The notes under the pieces: model-generated
Databases searched by the model: none
What the model was told of the DNA's origin: nothing
The model's input: only the letters and a program-made list of their open reading frames with translations
Program-made: the position numbers and the translations under genes
DNA from: Pseudo-nitzschia pungens
Lineage: Eukaryota > Bacillariophyta > Bacillariophyceae > Bacillariales > Bacillariaceae
Length of the DNA stretch: 64,000 bases
Assembly (NCBI GenBank): GCA_037355855.1
Contig: CM074758.1
Span: forward strand, 4,065,001-4,129,000
Direction of reading: 5' to 3'
Part shown: piece by piece, positions 20,042 to 31,523 of the stretch
Layout: every line of letters begins with the position of its first letter
How positions within the stretch are numbered: position 1 is the first letter of the stretch

Positions 20042-21497
20042 TGAGGGCAGAGACACCAGCTGCGGTTGAGGGCAAAGGCCGGGGCAGGAGAAGCACAGGT
20101 TGAGATCAAAGCAACAATTGAAAAGCAGGCAATTGGGTGTTGGACCAACAGCAGACACGCCTCTTGGATGTGCAAGTGCCAGGTGATGACAAAGGCCGGG
20201 GCAGGAGAAGCACCGGTTGATGACAAAGGCCTGGGCAGGAGAAGCACCGGTTGATGACAAAGGCCGGGGCAGGAGAAGCACCGGGTGAGGGCAAAGACCG
20301 GGATAGGAGAAGCACCAGTTGAGAGCAAAGCAACAACTGAAAAGCAGGCAATTGGGTGTTGGACCAACAGCAGACACGCCTCTTGGATATGCAAGTGCCA
20401 GGTGATGACAAAGGCCGGAGCAGGTGAAGCACCAGTTGAGGGCAAAGGCCGGGGCAGGAGAAGCACCGGTGGAGGGCCAACCAACAACTGAAAAGCAGGC
20501 AATTGGGTGTTGGACCCACAGCAGACACGCCTCTTGGATGTGCAAGTGCCAGGTGATGACAAAGGCCGGAGCAGGTGAAGCACCGGTTGAGGGCAAAGGC
20601 CGGGGCAGGAGAAGCACCGGTGGAGGGCAATCAACAGCAGAAAACCTCCAGTGGAGTGAGGGAGCACCAACTGAAACGCCGCGCTTGAATGGAGAAGTAC
20701 CCGGTGTTGACAAAAGCCGGGGCAGGAGAGGCACCGGTTGAAGACAAAGGCCGGGGCAGGAGAAGCACCGGTTGAGGGCAAAGGCCGGGGCAGGAGAAGC
20801 ACCGGTGGAGGGCAAATCAACAGCAGAAAACCTCCAGTGGAGTGCAGGAGCAACAACTGGAACGCCGCGCTTGAAAGGAGAAGCACCGGTTGAGGGCAAA
20901 GGCCGGGAAAGGAGAAGCACCGGTTGAGATCAAAGCAACAACTGAAAAGCAGGCAATTGGGTGTTGGACCAGCAGCAGACACGCCTCTTGGATGTGCAAG
21001 TGCCAGGTGATGACAAAGGCCGGAGCAGGTGAAGCACCGGTTGAGGGCAAAGGCCGGGGCAGGAAAAGCACCGGTGGAGGGCAAATCAACAGCAGAAAAC
21101 CTCCAGTGGAGTGCAGGAGCAACAACTGGAGCGCCGCGCTTGAAAGGAGAAGCACCGGTTGAGGGCAAAGGCCGGGAAAGGAGAAGCACCGGTTGAGATC
21201 AAAGCAACAACTGAAAAGCAGGCAATTGGGTGTTGGACCAACAGCAGACACGCCTCTTGGAAGTGCAAGTGCCAGGTGATGAAAAAGGCCGGGGAAGGAG
21301 AAGCACCGGTTGAGGGCAAAGGCCGGGGCAGGAGAAGCACCAATGGAGGGCAAACCAACAGCTGAAAAGCAACCCGTTGGGTGCTGGAGCAACAGCAGAC
21401 ACTGCTCTGGGATGTAAAAGTGCCAGGTGATGACAAAGGCCGGGGCAGGAGAAGCACCGGTTGAGGGCAAATCAACAAACTGAAAAGCACCAGTTGA
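20042..21497 (-). repeat. LINE 5' UTR minisatellite (copy 2)
   Basis: Same family as 7918-10340, read on the minus strand, but shorter and with a locally homogenised variant (CCAACACCCAATTGCCTGCTTTTC in place of the AACAGCTTGC/CCACCAGGTTGC forms). Several AACCGGTGCTTCTCCTGCCC starts are only 30-45 bases apart. The difference in array length and in variant between copies 1 and 2 shows that the array evolves quickly within the element. Confidence 0.9.
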
Positions 21498-23009
21498 GTG
21501 ATAGGTTGTATGCTGGGAAACAGGATACAGCAGCAACAACAGGTCCAATGTTGGTCTGAACAAGGAAAAATTCCAGGGGAACCAAAAGAAAAGACTGGAG
21601 CACTACCAGAAGAGTCACGCTCGAAACCCACAGAGGTGCTCTGGAGTTACAGAATTTAGAAACTCCAGTAGACCACTGCAAATCGTGTAGAAACAGACTG
21701 TAGAAACCAAACAGACTGTAGAAAAAGACTGTAGAAACCAACCACCGACAACTGGCTTGTATCAAAGACCTGGTATTAGGGACACTGCTTGCGTGAAAAC
21801 AGGGGCTTTAGTAGGAACACTTAGGGACCGGGGGATATCAATGCCAGGGCACACTTAAAAGGCTCAGGAGGGAACTTGAAGTTCAAACTCGCGAGTACTT
21901 ATAAGTGGAAACAGTATCCAGGGGCAATTGTCTTGAAAACAGGGACCTTGAGCGAGACACTTAGGGACCAGGGAAACAGTGGAAACAGTATCCGGGGGCA
22001 ATTGGCTTGAAAACAGGTACCTTGAGCGAGACACTTAGGGACCGGGGAAGCTGCTTGCTTGAAAACAGGGGCTTTAGTAGAAAGACCTAGGGACCAGAGG
22101 GAGGCTTGTGTCTTGAAAACAGTGTCGAACTTGAAGTTCAAGTTGGGGTTGCTTAGTAGCGAAAACACTTAGGGATCAGGGAACTCGCGAACACTTAGGG
22201 ACCAGGGAAATTGTAGTCTTGAAAACAAGGGGCTGTAGTAGCTGTAGTCTTGGAAACAAGAGTGCAATAAGTAGGAGGTACTTAGGGATCGGTTGGTCTT
22301 GGCTTGAAAACAGGTGTAGTAGGGGGAGCCTTAAGCGAGAACACTTATGGACTGGGGGGCTTGGCTAGGAAACAGGGTAGCTCTTAAGTGATAGGCACTT
22401 AAAAGAGCAGGGGGCTATTGGCTTGAAAAGAGGGAGGAAACTGGAAGATATGCTCGCGCGAACTTGCAGATACTTAGGGATCAGCAAGTAGGAACCTTCT
22501 AGAAAGGGGGGGGTATGTATGTGTTCGACAACTTCAACTTGAAAAGACTTAGGAAACTCAGCAAGGAACCTTGAAGAATGTAGAACGTTAAGTGGATATC
22601 ACTTAAGGGGCTTGGAAGACTGTATAGCGTTAAATAAGAATATGGCTTGAAAACAGATCAAAAAACAAACCGAGCTCGGAGACAAAGCGGAACTGAAGCA
22701 GAGCTGCTGTAGAATTAGTACTGCAATTGCTGTAGAAAATTATGTGTCCGTTTGCTTGTGTTGCTGCCGAAGCGATCGACCGACCGGCAAAGGAAACAAG
22801 CAACCACAGCAGCCAAAGGGAGCAAGGAGCAGGCAAACAAACAGCAGAATCAGACAGGGGAGGTCTCTGTTGATAGGTGTAGTGCTTGGTTTTGTTGTAG
22901 GAGCTTTAGAAGTGAGTGAGATATCAAAGGGGAAAGTTGTGTAGAAATCTACGTGTTTTAAGTACTGGAACATCGGAACGTCGGACAAAATCGCGCGTCG
23001 CAAAATTGT
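21498..23009 (-). promoter_or_regulatory. LINE 5' UTR, unique hairpin part (copy 2)
   Basis: Close match to 6419-7917 in reverse, including the conserved end (CAAAATTGT at about 23001-23009 is the reversed start) and the TAAGTG/CACTTA blocks, for example at about 22380-22400 and 22590-22610. It carries the TCTGTTTTCAAG spacers between hairpins. It probably contains the internal promoter of this copy. Confidence 0.6.
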
Positions 23010-23156
23010 AAGCAGGGAAAAAGACAAACAAGTCCCACAAAATAGGGACTTGAGAGAAAGTGAGATGGGATGATATTGGGATTCAAACCAGTATCAAAAG
23101 GGATGGGACAGGATAAGAGGCAGGAACAGAAGACGAAACCAAGGTACAAAGTGTAA

Positions 23157-26133
23157 TCAACCCTGAGGTCCAGTAAGCCAGGCTCTGAGGAGAGCAGCCT
23201 CTCGTTGGTATGGCTGCACTGGTTGGACAGGCGCTGCATACTGCTTCCTGGCAAGGTGGATGGTTGCAAGCCACTGCCTCTTGGCAGTCAGGGTGTAACC
23301 TTGTAGGACGTGGAAAGGGGGTTGTAAAAGGGAGTGTGACTGGGGGAGTGCACCGGCTGCACCAATGGCCAATTCAGAGGAGATGGAAGCATCAAGAGAT
23401 TGGTGTTGTTCAGCATCAAGGGTACCCCCAGGACCATGGAGTCGTTCATTCCTATAGGTCCAAAGATCCCAGGAGGTAAGAAAGAACTGATGGATGATAG
23501 CTGTAGCCCAACGTCTGGGGGAGCGCTTGCTTCCAATGTGGGAGTAGTAGTCAGCCTGGATTTGATACCAGCGAGGAGACCACCTACCAAGGAGCCAGTT
23601 GTGCCAGCCTATAGTCCTCTGTGCCCTGACAGCAGAAGCAATTGCAGGGGAGTAGGATGATGGATAAATTCTCTGGCCCTTCCGAACTCTGGTAAGAAGA
23701 TCCACAATGGCAAAAACCAATGATGGATCAGTCTGCTCAACCTCAAGCCTCTGCTGCAGGGGACCCTTGAAGGCAGACACACTGTGCCTGACAGCCCCAG
23801 GATCCTTGCAGGAGAGCACATGAGACACCTTCTCGTTGTCTGCATCACACAATGGGCACCTGGAGTGGTCCTGATACTGGTAGTGAAGTAGTTGGTTGCC
23901 AACACCAATACAGCCAGAAGCAAACTTGACAAACCACCTTTGCATGCCAGGAGGTAGACGCTTGAAGGCAGACAGATGGGCACACCAATGGATGGAATTC
24001 AAAACAGGTTGTGGAATGGGGATATCATGGTGGGTCTGCCAATATTGAAGAAGAGGAGGACCCGAAATGGCAACATGCAAAGCATTTTGATCAAACCTTG
24101 AGCACTTGCTTCCATTGAGAGAAAAAGCCCAAGGCTCAAACACAAGTCTGGGATAGTGATGGGCAGAAGCTCTATGGACAGAGAGAAAGGCCTTTGCCAT
24201 GCTGTCAACCTGATGATTGCGAAGGGCCCACTAATCAAGAAAGAATCCAGCTTGATGTCCCTGAACCCACTGAAAGTGCACAGAGATTGGCAGGGCAGAA
24301 ATCATGTTTCTGATGACATAAACATAATCAAAAGACTTCTGGGAAATAACCAATGGCCAAGATCCCTGAGCCTGTTTGAGAGCTGTGTCACCATCCAGAG
24401 CAATGGTGATAGAGCCAGAAGCAATATCAAAAAGACTCACCAGAGCAGTGCAACAGGTGAGAACCCCAATGATACCTGCCAGTTCACTCCTGTAGGATGA
24501 TTGGTCCTCAGGGGATCCACTGACAAAATTACAGCCAGTGAGGAACAATGAAGCAGACTTGGTGGAGGTATTGGGTGACAAAATGAAAGCAGAAGTTCCT
24601 CTGAGAAGGTCCGGATCAAATGAACCATCACATACAGCACTGGCAGTACCACTCTCAATAGCATCAACAAGGTGCTGACAGCCAGCATGTGGCAGGGAAT
24701 ATTTGTGGAGAAGTACCCTTGGAGACGCACAGAGTGCATCAAAGGCATCTACTGGGGAGTCTGGAAGAGAATCATATGGATTGTACTCCATAGGATCCAT
24801 GTCAGGAGGTTCAGAAACAAAGGCTGAGGACCCAACCACGCGTACAACTTGGCCGCAAATAACAGGGCAGACAAGCTCAATAGCACATGCTGGTTTGTCA
24901 GAAATGATTTCAGAAGTGACCCTGTATCTGCCCCTGCCCTGGGAGGTGCTCACAATCCAGCCAGTAGAAGTTTTGGAGAATATTCTGTTGGTGGATAAAG
25001 ACAAAAACCAAGGCCAAAGAGAAGCTATCTGGGGAGAGAGCCAATGCCCAAGGTGAAAAGAAGGAGCCAATGCCCTGGCTGCAGGGGGGGGGCAAGAAGG
25101 AAGAAAACAGGTCTGAAGAGCCTTGACCCATATGCGCTGAGCTGCTGGAGGCCAAGATGGAGGACATCTAGGCCAGTCAAGATGATCCCTCAAGTGGTTG
25201 GAGGATGTCAGCTGGAAAGCCATGGGGGTAAGCCTTGTCCCATCTGGAGTACAAATATCAGCAAGGGAAATAGCCTTGAGGGACATGCGCATGTGATTCA
25301 AGAGGGACAAGTCAGCACCTCTGAAACCAGCGTTGACAAAGGCTTGCATGAGATAACAGTCATTGGAACGTAGCAGAGGAAGATTTGGGAAGTCTTCAAC
25401 CAAGCTCACAGGGTGAACAGAGAAAAACTTCCACACATGTTTGTACCAGCAAGGAGTGACGTATGAAGCAAAAGGATGATAGGGTGTGACACCAAGATGG
25501 AGAGGAAATCCAAGTTCAAGCCGGAGAGACTCAGCAGTTAGCCTGAGAATCCTACCAGTTTGCGAGGACCTGACAGATTCCTGAAAGAGAGTGGCAATAT
25601 GACTAAACTCTTGGAGGAGGTAGGGATGGATGAAACCAAAGCCTTGATAGAGGGAAGGACCATAGAATACATGTCTAGGAAATGTCCGTGACATCCCTGC
25701 TTTGTTCAGCACAGGAACAAGAGCTGGGTGAATGATCTTAGTCCAGGTGGCCTCATCAAGTTGCGTGACAGGCATGGGGTATTCAACAGACTTCATGAAA
25801 GAATACTTGAAGGTGTAGAGGGAGGCTCTCTTCTCACACTTGGAAGCCTTGAGTTGAGACCCAAAAGACTGAGACTGGGACTTCATGTGAGCAATCTGTG
25901 CTTCCTCATTGCCATCCATGGAGATAAAAACCCCAAGGGTCTTGTCAGCATGGTCAACTTCAAACCGATCCAGGGTAGCTCGATTGCCATTCTTGTCAGC
26001 AACAGAGAAGTCACCAGGCATTTCATCAATTGAGCGATAGTCCCAACCGGATCCATTCCATTTGAAATCAATCAAATAACAGAAGGATTTGGCAGGTTCA
26101 ATAGCACCACCAGTGGCAATAATGCCACCAGCC
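23157..26133 (-). pseudogene. LINE ORF2 C-terminal half (copy 3)
   Basis: It begins just after the RT active site (AGGIIATGGAIEPAK) and runs through the thumb/linker, RNase H (CDGSF, RSELAG, LDGD) and the C-terminal zinc finger to ...WLTGPQG. One TAG at 24231-24233 replaces the first Trp of DWWALRN inside RNase H, between the active-site His and the last Asp. Otherwise the frame is open. The upstream half resumes at 31969 beyond the gypsy insertion. Confidence 0.9.
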
Positions 26134-26444
26134 TGTAACACTCTAAGGTAGAAATTTCGGAGTAGTATGAATAATTGTGTGTTATTTCACTTTACGAGAT
26201 GGGATTGAAATTAGAGAGAGGAAATAATGAGCGATGAGGTCATCGCGACCTTCTCCTATAATATCCATCCCTGTATATAACATATATTCCGTATGTAACC
26301 TTAATCGTATAATCGCTCTCTTCTGCATGCCTGTTCATACATACCGGATATCCATACATGGATACCTTGTACATATTTGAATCCCATGTGGGATTCGGTT
26401 AATTATTAATTCGTAACACTACTAGCCTACGCTAGCATGTTACA
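26134..26444 (-). repeat. 3' LTR of the gypsy element
   Basis: TGTAACACTC...GCATGTTACA on the plus strand. The spacer to the pol stop (26445-26474) is AT/GC-mixed and has no clear purine tract; GAGGCACTA on the coding strand is the closest candidate for plus-strand priming. Confidence 0.97.
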
Positions 26445-26474
26445 TAGTGCCTCATGATTGAACGAATCCCACAG

Positions 26475-29400
26475 TTAAGCCGACCAGTGATTCATGGAGC
26501 AGTCTGAATCATTTGATTGGCTCAATTCGATGTCTGCTGATTCAGCCGGCGTAGACTCCAACTGATTCACCTGATTACTTGCTGTGGATTCCTTGGGTAT
26601 TATAATGGGGTCCGACTGATCCGGTTCCCGGTATGGAGTTAGCTTCCGAATGTTCACTGTTTCTATCACTGATGGAGCTCTTTGCACTTTTACAGTCCCA
26701 TTCGGATTGACTTGCGTGATTGGAAAAGGACCAAGCTTCCTAGGTTGTAGCTTGTCCCGATCCGGCTCTTGGATCCATACCTTGTCATGGACTTGGAAGG
26801 TGTGGTTGATATGCTTGGCATTATCTCTGAGTAGATTCTTGTTAATCCCTTGTTGCCGGAGCTGTTGCAAAGCTAACAGGTTGGATGTTAGCGGCAGATC
26901 AATCAGCATGTCCCTATTGAATACTAGGGACCCTGGGGATGCCTGTAAGGCAGCGTTGACAGCACATCGAGAGGCATGCATGCAAGTTGCCAGGGCATTG
27001 TCCATGAGCTGACTGGCTCTGGTGTTGACTTGAGGGGGATTCACATGAACTAAGACTCTGAGAATATCAGCGACTGTGTGATGGACTCTTTCACAGATGG
27101 CATTGGATTGGGGATTCTTCACTGTGGTGGGAATGGACTGAATCCCATACTGCTTGAGAGTGGTCTGGAACTCAGCGCCTAGGAATTCTCCACCATTGTC
27201 GTGGACACATCTGATAGGTCTTGGATACCTTGAGAGCCAACAGTTCTTGAATTGGTCTGATACGTGCTGTGAGGACTTGTCCCTAATTCTGATGATTTCC
27301 AGGAGGTTAGTGACTGGATCGATGCATGTTAGGGCCTTGAAGTTGTAGTTCTTGCCTTGCGCTGTAATCTTCCAGGGACCTATGAGGTCCACATGTATCT
27401 CGTTGAATGGAGCTAGCGGCGCTTCCTTCGGTGGTAGCTTTCCATATTTGGAATGTTGGTTCTTGTATTTAATGCAGCTGTCGGGGCAAATGTAAGTCTT
27501 GCAAAGATTAGATAGATTGTCGATGTAGAATCTTGAGGAGATAGTTTGATATAGCCTGGTGGATCCACAATGACCCAACAGGAGATGGTACCATTTGATG
27601 GTATCGTTCGAGAGAGAGCTTGGTATGTATATACGCCAGTTGTCTGGGTTGGCCTGGTTGGCATAGCAGAGGATGTTATTGCCTTCTAGTTCTTGGTAGA
27701 AGAAGGCTTTGGATTGGATCTTGAACTTGATGGTAGGATCTTTCTGTTGATGGAGATAGATATTGGAATAGTTCACCGGGCATTCCAGGTCTTGGTTATT
27801 TGGTAGGTTAACTAGACACTCATTATTCAGCAAGCAGGCTTGTAGTTCGCTGTCTGCGTCATTGCATAAGTGCTGGAAGAGGTTCGGGAACTCTGATAAA
27901 AACAGTTCTTCATCTTGTTTGGGGACTTCAAGTTTCAAGAAATCGATTAAGGTGCCCTTTGAGAGGGCTTTCTTCCCTTCAGTAGGTGGATCCATCCTGG
28001 GTAGTCTGGAGAAGGTATCAGCAAGAACATTCTTCTTGCCTTCAACATAGGTGAGGTTGACACCAAATTCTTCGAGGAATAGTCTCCATCGGAGGACTCG
28101 TTGGACTGAAAGGGTTCGGAAGGTTAGGTTCTTATGGTCAGTGTATACATTGATAACACCGCCAAGTAGCATTTTTCTGTACTCTTTGCAGCAGAGTACG
28201 ATTGCGAGGAGTTCTTTCTCCATCGTAGTATAGTTCTTCTGGGCATCAGATAGTTTCTTGGACCAGTAGGCTATTGGCTTGCCATCTTGTATTATGGCAG
28301 CGCCCAGCTGTAGGTCTGAGGCATCAGTGTACAGTTCAAAGGGCTTGTTAAGGTCTGGGTAGGTGTTCAGCGCATCCGCTGCCACCATTGCTTTCATTTC
28401 TTGAAAGGCTTTGTCTTGAGCAGGACCCCAAGTGAAAGCTGAAGGGGCTTTCCTTTGCTTGCCTTTGATGGCAGCTGCTTGAGGAGTTTTCTTGGGGGTC
28501 CCTGTTATGTCAAATAGAGGAGCCAGGACATGAGATCTGCGAGGCCACATATCTCTGAAATATCCTACTGCTCCTAGAAAGGACTTGACTTGGGTCACAG
28601 TTCTGGGCCGGTCCATGTGTAGGATTGCTTCTATCTTCTTTCTCCATGGTTTAACTGCTGTAGGAGTCATCCAGTATCCAAGGAAGTCAGTCTCTTGTAC
28701 AGCCCAGTCACATTTGAGTGGATTGCATTTAAGTCCATTCTGGTTGAGCCGGTCTAAGATCTTGTCAATGGTCTTCATGTGGAGGTCAAAGGATCCATTG
28801 GTCCAGATGCCAATATCATCAATATAAACAGTGCAATCAGTGTCTTGTAGGATATCTTCCATTAGTTGCTGGGCAACATCTGGAGAGACTTTGACACCCA
28901 TTGGTAGTCTTTGATATTCATAGCAACCATATGGAGTTACTATGGTACAGAGCTTCTTGCTTGCGTCATCCAGTTCAAAGCAGTAGTATTGCATGGACAA
29001 GTCAATCTTGGTGAAGTGGGTATACTTGCCCCTCTTGTTCATGATATCCTGTATCCGGGGAATTGGATAAGGACGTCTTTCAAGTAGTTCATTGAGTTCT
29101 CTGAAGTCTGATACCCATCGGACCCTGTTGTCTTTCTTTGGTACTATAAAGGTTGGGAAAGCCCATTCGGCCGGTCCAGTGCATCTTTTGAGTACTCCAT
29201 CATTACATAGATTCTGGAGTTCCCTTTTGAATAGGTCTTCTCTTTTGTATGCAACTGGATATGGCTTCTTGTGTATGGGCTTGGATCCGGGCTTCAGTCG
29301 TAGAGAGATCTTTTTGTGTGGATACCTGCCAAGTTCTCCATTAAAGACGTTTGGATATTTGGTTAGGATAGCTTGGAACTGTTGTTGCTCTGCTTTGGAC

Positions 29401-30461
29401 ATGTAGGACTGTTGCTGTGCGACTGTGGATGGATCTGTTTCTTGGTAGGCTCTGTCTAGGATGACTTTGGACTTGTATGGATTGGCAAAGGAGATATCAT
29501 CAGCAAAGAGTTCAGCATCCTCTAGTTCTTCCATGAGCATGGTGTAGTCGGACTCATGGTATAAGGATGTATCCTTCATAGGAATGGTTCGGTCCATCCA
29601 CTGAACTGCTCCTTCTTTGAATAGGAGATTGATCTTCGCCAGGTGGAGGAAGTCTCTGCCTAGTATCAAATCGTATTTGCAGTTCGGGGAATGGAAGAGC
29701 CTTGCCTCTTGTCGGTCGATGGTATAGTTTCCAAACTCTTGTAACTTGGTGTTCTTCATTATAATATACTCTGTGGTGTCGAAGCTTCCATTTGCTGTTG
29801 TGGTTAGGACTTGATGCTTGCTTCGGATTGGTAGTGTGCCAAATGGTAGTGCTCGTTTGTTGATTAGGGTTCCGGAGGATCCACTATCGAGTAGTGCGAG
29901 TAGTGGTCTTGATTTTGTGGAGATGCCTTGTATGTACTGTACTGTGGTTAGAAGAATAGGAGCCACGTTGCTCTTATTCGGTGATGCCTGTTCTGCTGTA
30001 TTTCCAGCAGTCGACAGCAGCTTTAAATAATTTTGCTCCAGCGCACCTCCTTTGGTGTAGTCTTTGGAGTTTTTGGTATTGCAATAGAGGTTTTTTGCTG
30101 TACCTGTGGACCAATTTCTTGCCAGGGACAGGAGTGGTCTATTTATTGCTGCTGTACTATCTTTCGCGTCTGTACCCTTGGATCGATTCGGTTGGTTTCG
30201 ATTCGGATCCATGTTCGATTGTTTCTCGGTAGCCGAGAATCGAACTGTTTTTGTTGTTGCTGCGTTCGCAGGCTTTGCTAAGCTTTCAACAGGAATACTC
30301 CATCCTGTAGGTTCCTTCCCCTCTTTATCTGGGAGATCTCCTCCATGCGTCATCCCAGACAGCAGGGCTGTGCTGGCATCCAGGTCCCGGGGAGCTGGAG
30401 GCAAGGTGATTGCTGGTTTTGGTGAAGCCGGGGGCTTCTTGTTAGGCTTGGAGCCTTGAAT
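26475..30461 (-). CDS. pol: Ty3/gypsy pol: protease, RT, RNase H, integrase
   Basis: The frame is open from just after the gag stop (30462-30464) to a TAA at 26475-26477. A TTG at 30402-30404 is not a convincing independent start, and I expect expression as a gag-pol fusion. Counting from that TTG: protease DSGSS at ~173-177; RT with WVSDFRELN (~430-438) and active-site YIDD (~527-530); RNase H with YTDAS (~692-696), YTDHKN and ADTFSR (~795-800); integrase zinc ligands His940, His945, Cys973 and Cys977; catalytic Asp1006, Asp1069 and Glu1105; and a GPF/Y-like module (LGPFPITQV) before a Ser/Asn-rich tail. No chromodomain is seen. All catalytic residues are present. Confidence 0.96.
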   Translation of the reverse strand: MQGSKPNKKPPASPKPAITLPPAPRDLDASTALLSGMTHGGDLPDKEGKEPTGWSIPVESLAKPANAATTKTVRFSATEKQSNMDPNRNQPNRSKGTDAKDSTAAINRPLLSLARNWSTGTAKNLYCNTKNSKDYTKGGALEQNYLKLLSTAGNTAEQASPNKSNVAPILLTTVQYIQGISTKSRPLLALLDSGSSGTLINKRALPFGTLPIRSKHQVLTTTANGSFDTTEYIIMKNTKLQEFGNYTIDRQEARLFHSPNCKYDLILGRDFLHLAKINLLFKEGAVQWMDRTIPMKDTSLYHESDYTMLMEELEDAELFADDISFANPYKSKVILDRAYQETDPSTVAQQQSYMSKAEQQQFQAILTKYPNVFNGELGRYPHKKISLRLKPGSKPIHKKPYPVAYKREDLFKRELQNLCNDGVLKRCTGPAEWAFPTFIVPKKDNRVRWVSDFRELNELLERRPYPIPRIQDIMNKRGKYTHFTKIDLSMQYYCFELDDASKKLCTIVTPYGCYEYQRLPMGVKVSPDVAQQLMEDILQDTDCTVYIDDIGIWTNGSFDLHMKTIDKILDRLNQNGLKCNPLKCDWAVQETDFLGYWMTPTAVKPWRKKIEAILHMDRPRTVTQVKSFLGAVGYFRDMWPRRSHVLAPLFDITGTPKKTPQAAAIKGKQRKAPSAFTWGPAQDKAFQEMKAMVAADALNTYPDLNKPFELYTDASDLQLGAAIIQDGKPIAYWSKKLSDAQKNYTTMEKELLAIVLCCKEYRKMLLGGVINVYTDHKNLTFRTLSVQRVLRWRLFLEEFGVNLTYVEGKKNVLADTFSRLPRMDPPTEGKKALSKGTLIDFLKLEVPKQDEELFLSEFPNLFQHLCNDADSELQACLLNNECLVNLPNNQDLECPVNYSNIYLHQQKDPTIKFKIQSKAFFYQELEGNNILCYANQANPDNWRIYIPSSLSNDTIKWYHLLLGHCGSTRLYQTISSRFYIDNLSNLCKTYICPDSCIKYKNQHSKYGKLPPKEAPLAPFNEIHVDLIGPWKITAQGKNYNFKALTCIDPVTNLLEIIRIRDKSSQHVSDQFKNCWLSRYPRPIRCVHDNGGEFLGAEFQTTLKQYGIQSIPTTVKNPQSNAICERVHHTVADILRVLVHVNPPQVNTRASQLMDNALATCMHASRCAVNAALQASPGSLVFNRDMLIDLPLTSNLLALQQLRQQGINKNLLRDNAKHINHTFQVHDKVWIQEPDRDKLQPRKLGPFPITQVNPNGTVKVQRAPSVIETVNIRKLTPYREPDQSDPIIIPKESTASNQVNQLESTPAESADIELSQSNDSDCSMNHWSA

Positions 30462-31523
30462 TCAGGGGAGCCACACGAGTTCCCCATCGATACTGCGTTC
30501 AGTTCGTCCACCATGATTGGCATGGTATTCTTCGATTGCTGCTTGTTGTGCTGCATTGATGTGCGCTTGGAAGGTCTCATTACTTCCTGGTATCATGAGA
30601 GCTTGGGTCTGAGTGTGGAAAGACTCAGTTTGTTGCTGATTTCCGGAGCTTCCGGATCCCTTGTTGTGGTTCTTTGAGAACCTGTTCTTGGGACACTCAG
30701 ACCAGTCGTGGTTGTGACCGGGGATCCGGCATGGATTGGACTTCTTCTTATTGTTGGTGTTTCCTTTGTGGTTGGAATTGTAGTTGCGCTTACGAGAGTT
30801 GTTGTTGTTCGAGCGCTTCTGTTGTTGTTGTCGATTATTGTTCTTGTTGCCTTTCTTGTTTGCTTGGCGCTCGTGACAGCTCATGTAATCCACAATGTGT
30901 CGGACTGTCGTGTCCTCTTGTATTCCACTGTGCATCATGCCGTAGCTTTCGATCCATGCAGAGGGAAAGGAATGGAGGAGGATAGTGAGTTTCTCCACTC
31001 TAGAAAGGGGGGCACTGCTCCCTTCTAGTTTCTGAGTATATTTCATGAGGATAAGGATTCGATCAGCATGTTCCTTGCATGTGACTGATGGTGTCTTTCG
31101 GCAGTCGTGGCTTCGTAGATAGGTGTGCATGATGTCTCTTGCGTCTGTGGCGTTGCAGTAGAGCTGCGTAAAGTCAATAAAGGCTTGCTCATATCCCCCA
31201 ATCTCTTCTTGCGAGTACTGGAATTCTTCGGGATCCAGTGGGTCTTTGATCAAGTCGTTCCACTTGCTCTGGGCGTCTGTGGTGAGGCAGCGTCCGAAAT
31301 GAGTTAGGTAGATGCTAATTGGTAGCCGGAGATAGATGGCAGCATTCCTGAAGGACTCTTCCACAAATAGCAATACTTCTAGCCCTCCAGTCTCTGTGAA
31401 AAGAGGGACCTTCATGCTGTCGGTTCTGTCCTCGTCGACGTTGTACAGGGTGAAGAGTTTCGGCTTAGTTCGATCGAAAGAGCTCTTGTAGTTGATGGGG
31501 GGTTCTCTGTAGATACCGGACAT
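30462..31523 (-). CDS. gag: Ty3/gypsy gag, 353 aa
   Basis: ATG at 31521-31523, stop TGA at 30462-30464. The first ~215 residues are capsid-like (helical, with repeated DxxxxY and HSFPSAW segments). An Asn/Gln/Lys-rich nucleic-acid-binding linker follows (~222-262), then an atypical zinc knuckle CRIPGHNHDWSEC with Cys265, His270, His272 and Cys277, spaced unlike the retroviral CX2CX4HX4C. Knuckles of this wording occur in diatom LTR elements. Pol continues in the same frame after the TGA. Confidence 0.93.
   Translation of the reverse strand: MSGIYREPPINYKSSFDRTKPKLFTLYNVDEDRTDSMKVPLFTETGGLEVLLFVEESFRNAAIYLRLPISIYLTHFGRCLTTDAQSKWNDLIKDPLDPEEFQYSQEEIGGYEQAFIDFTQLYCNATDARDIMHTYLRSHDCRKTPSVTCKEHADRILILMKYTQKLEGSSAPLSRVEKLTILLHSFPSAWIESYGMMHSGIQEDTTVRHIVDYMSCHERQANKKGNKNNNRQQQQKRSNNNNSRKRNYNSNHKGNTNNKKKSNPCRIPGHNHDWSECPKNRFSKNHNKGSGSSGNQQQTESFHTQTQALMIPGSNETFQAHINAAQQAAIEEYHANHGGRTERSIDGELVWLP

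Larger units (their letters stand above)
13363..23009 (-). mobile_element. LINE copy 2: both true ends, internal deletion
   Basis: Read on the minus strand this copy has the conserved 5' end (near 23009), hairpin leader, minisatellite, ORF1 start, a junction at about 18999 that drops the second two-thirds of ORF1 and the first ~170 codons of ORF2, then the rest of ORF2, the 3' UTR and an (ATT)n tail at 13363-13380. It is the only copy in the window with both termini. Its left edge abuts copy 1 (opposite strand) and its right edge abuts the 3' UTR of copy 3 (same strand). Confidence 0.9.

Noticed and set aside
13363..23009. Copy 2 as a simple insertion into copy 1
   Set aside because: The remainder of copy 1 does not resume after 23009; the sequence there is the 3' UTR of copy 3.
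30402..30404. Independent start of pol at TTG
   Set aside because: No ATG or context, and the frame is open back to the gag TGA; readthrough fusion is simpler.
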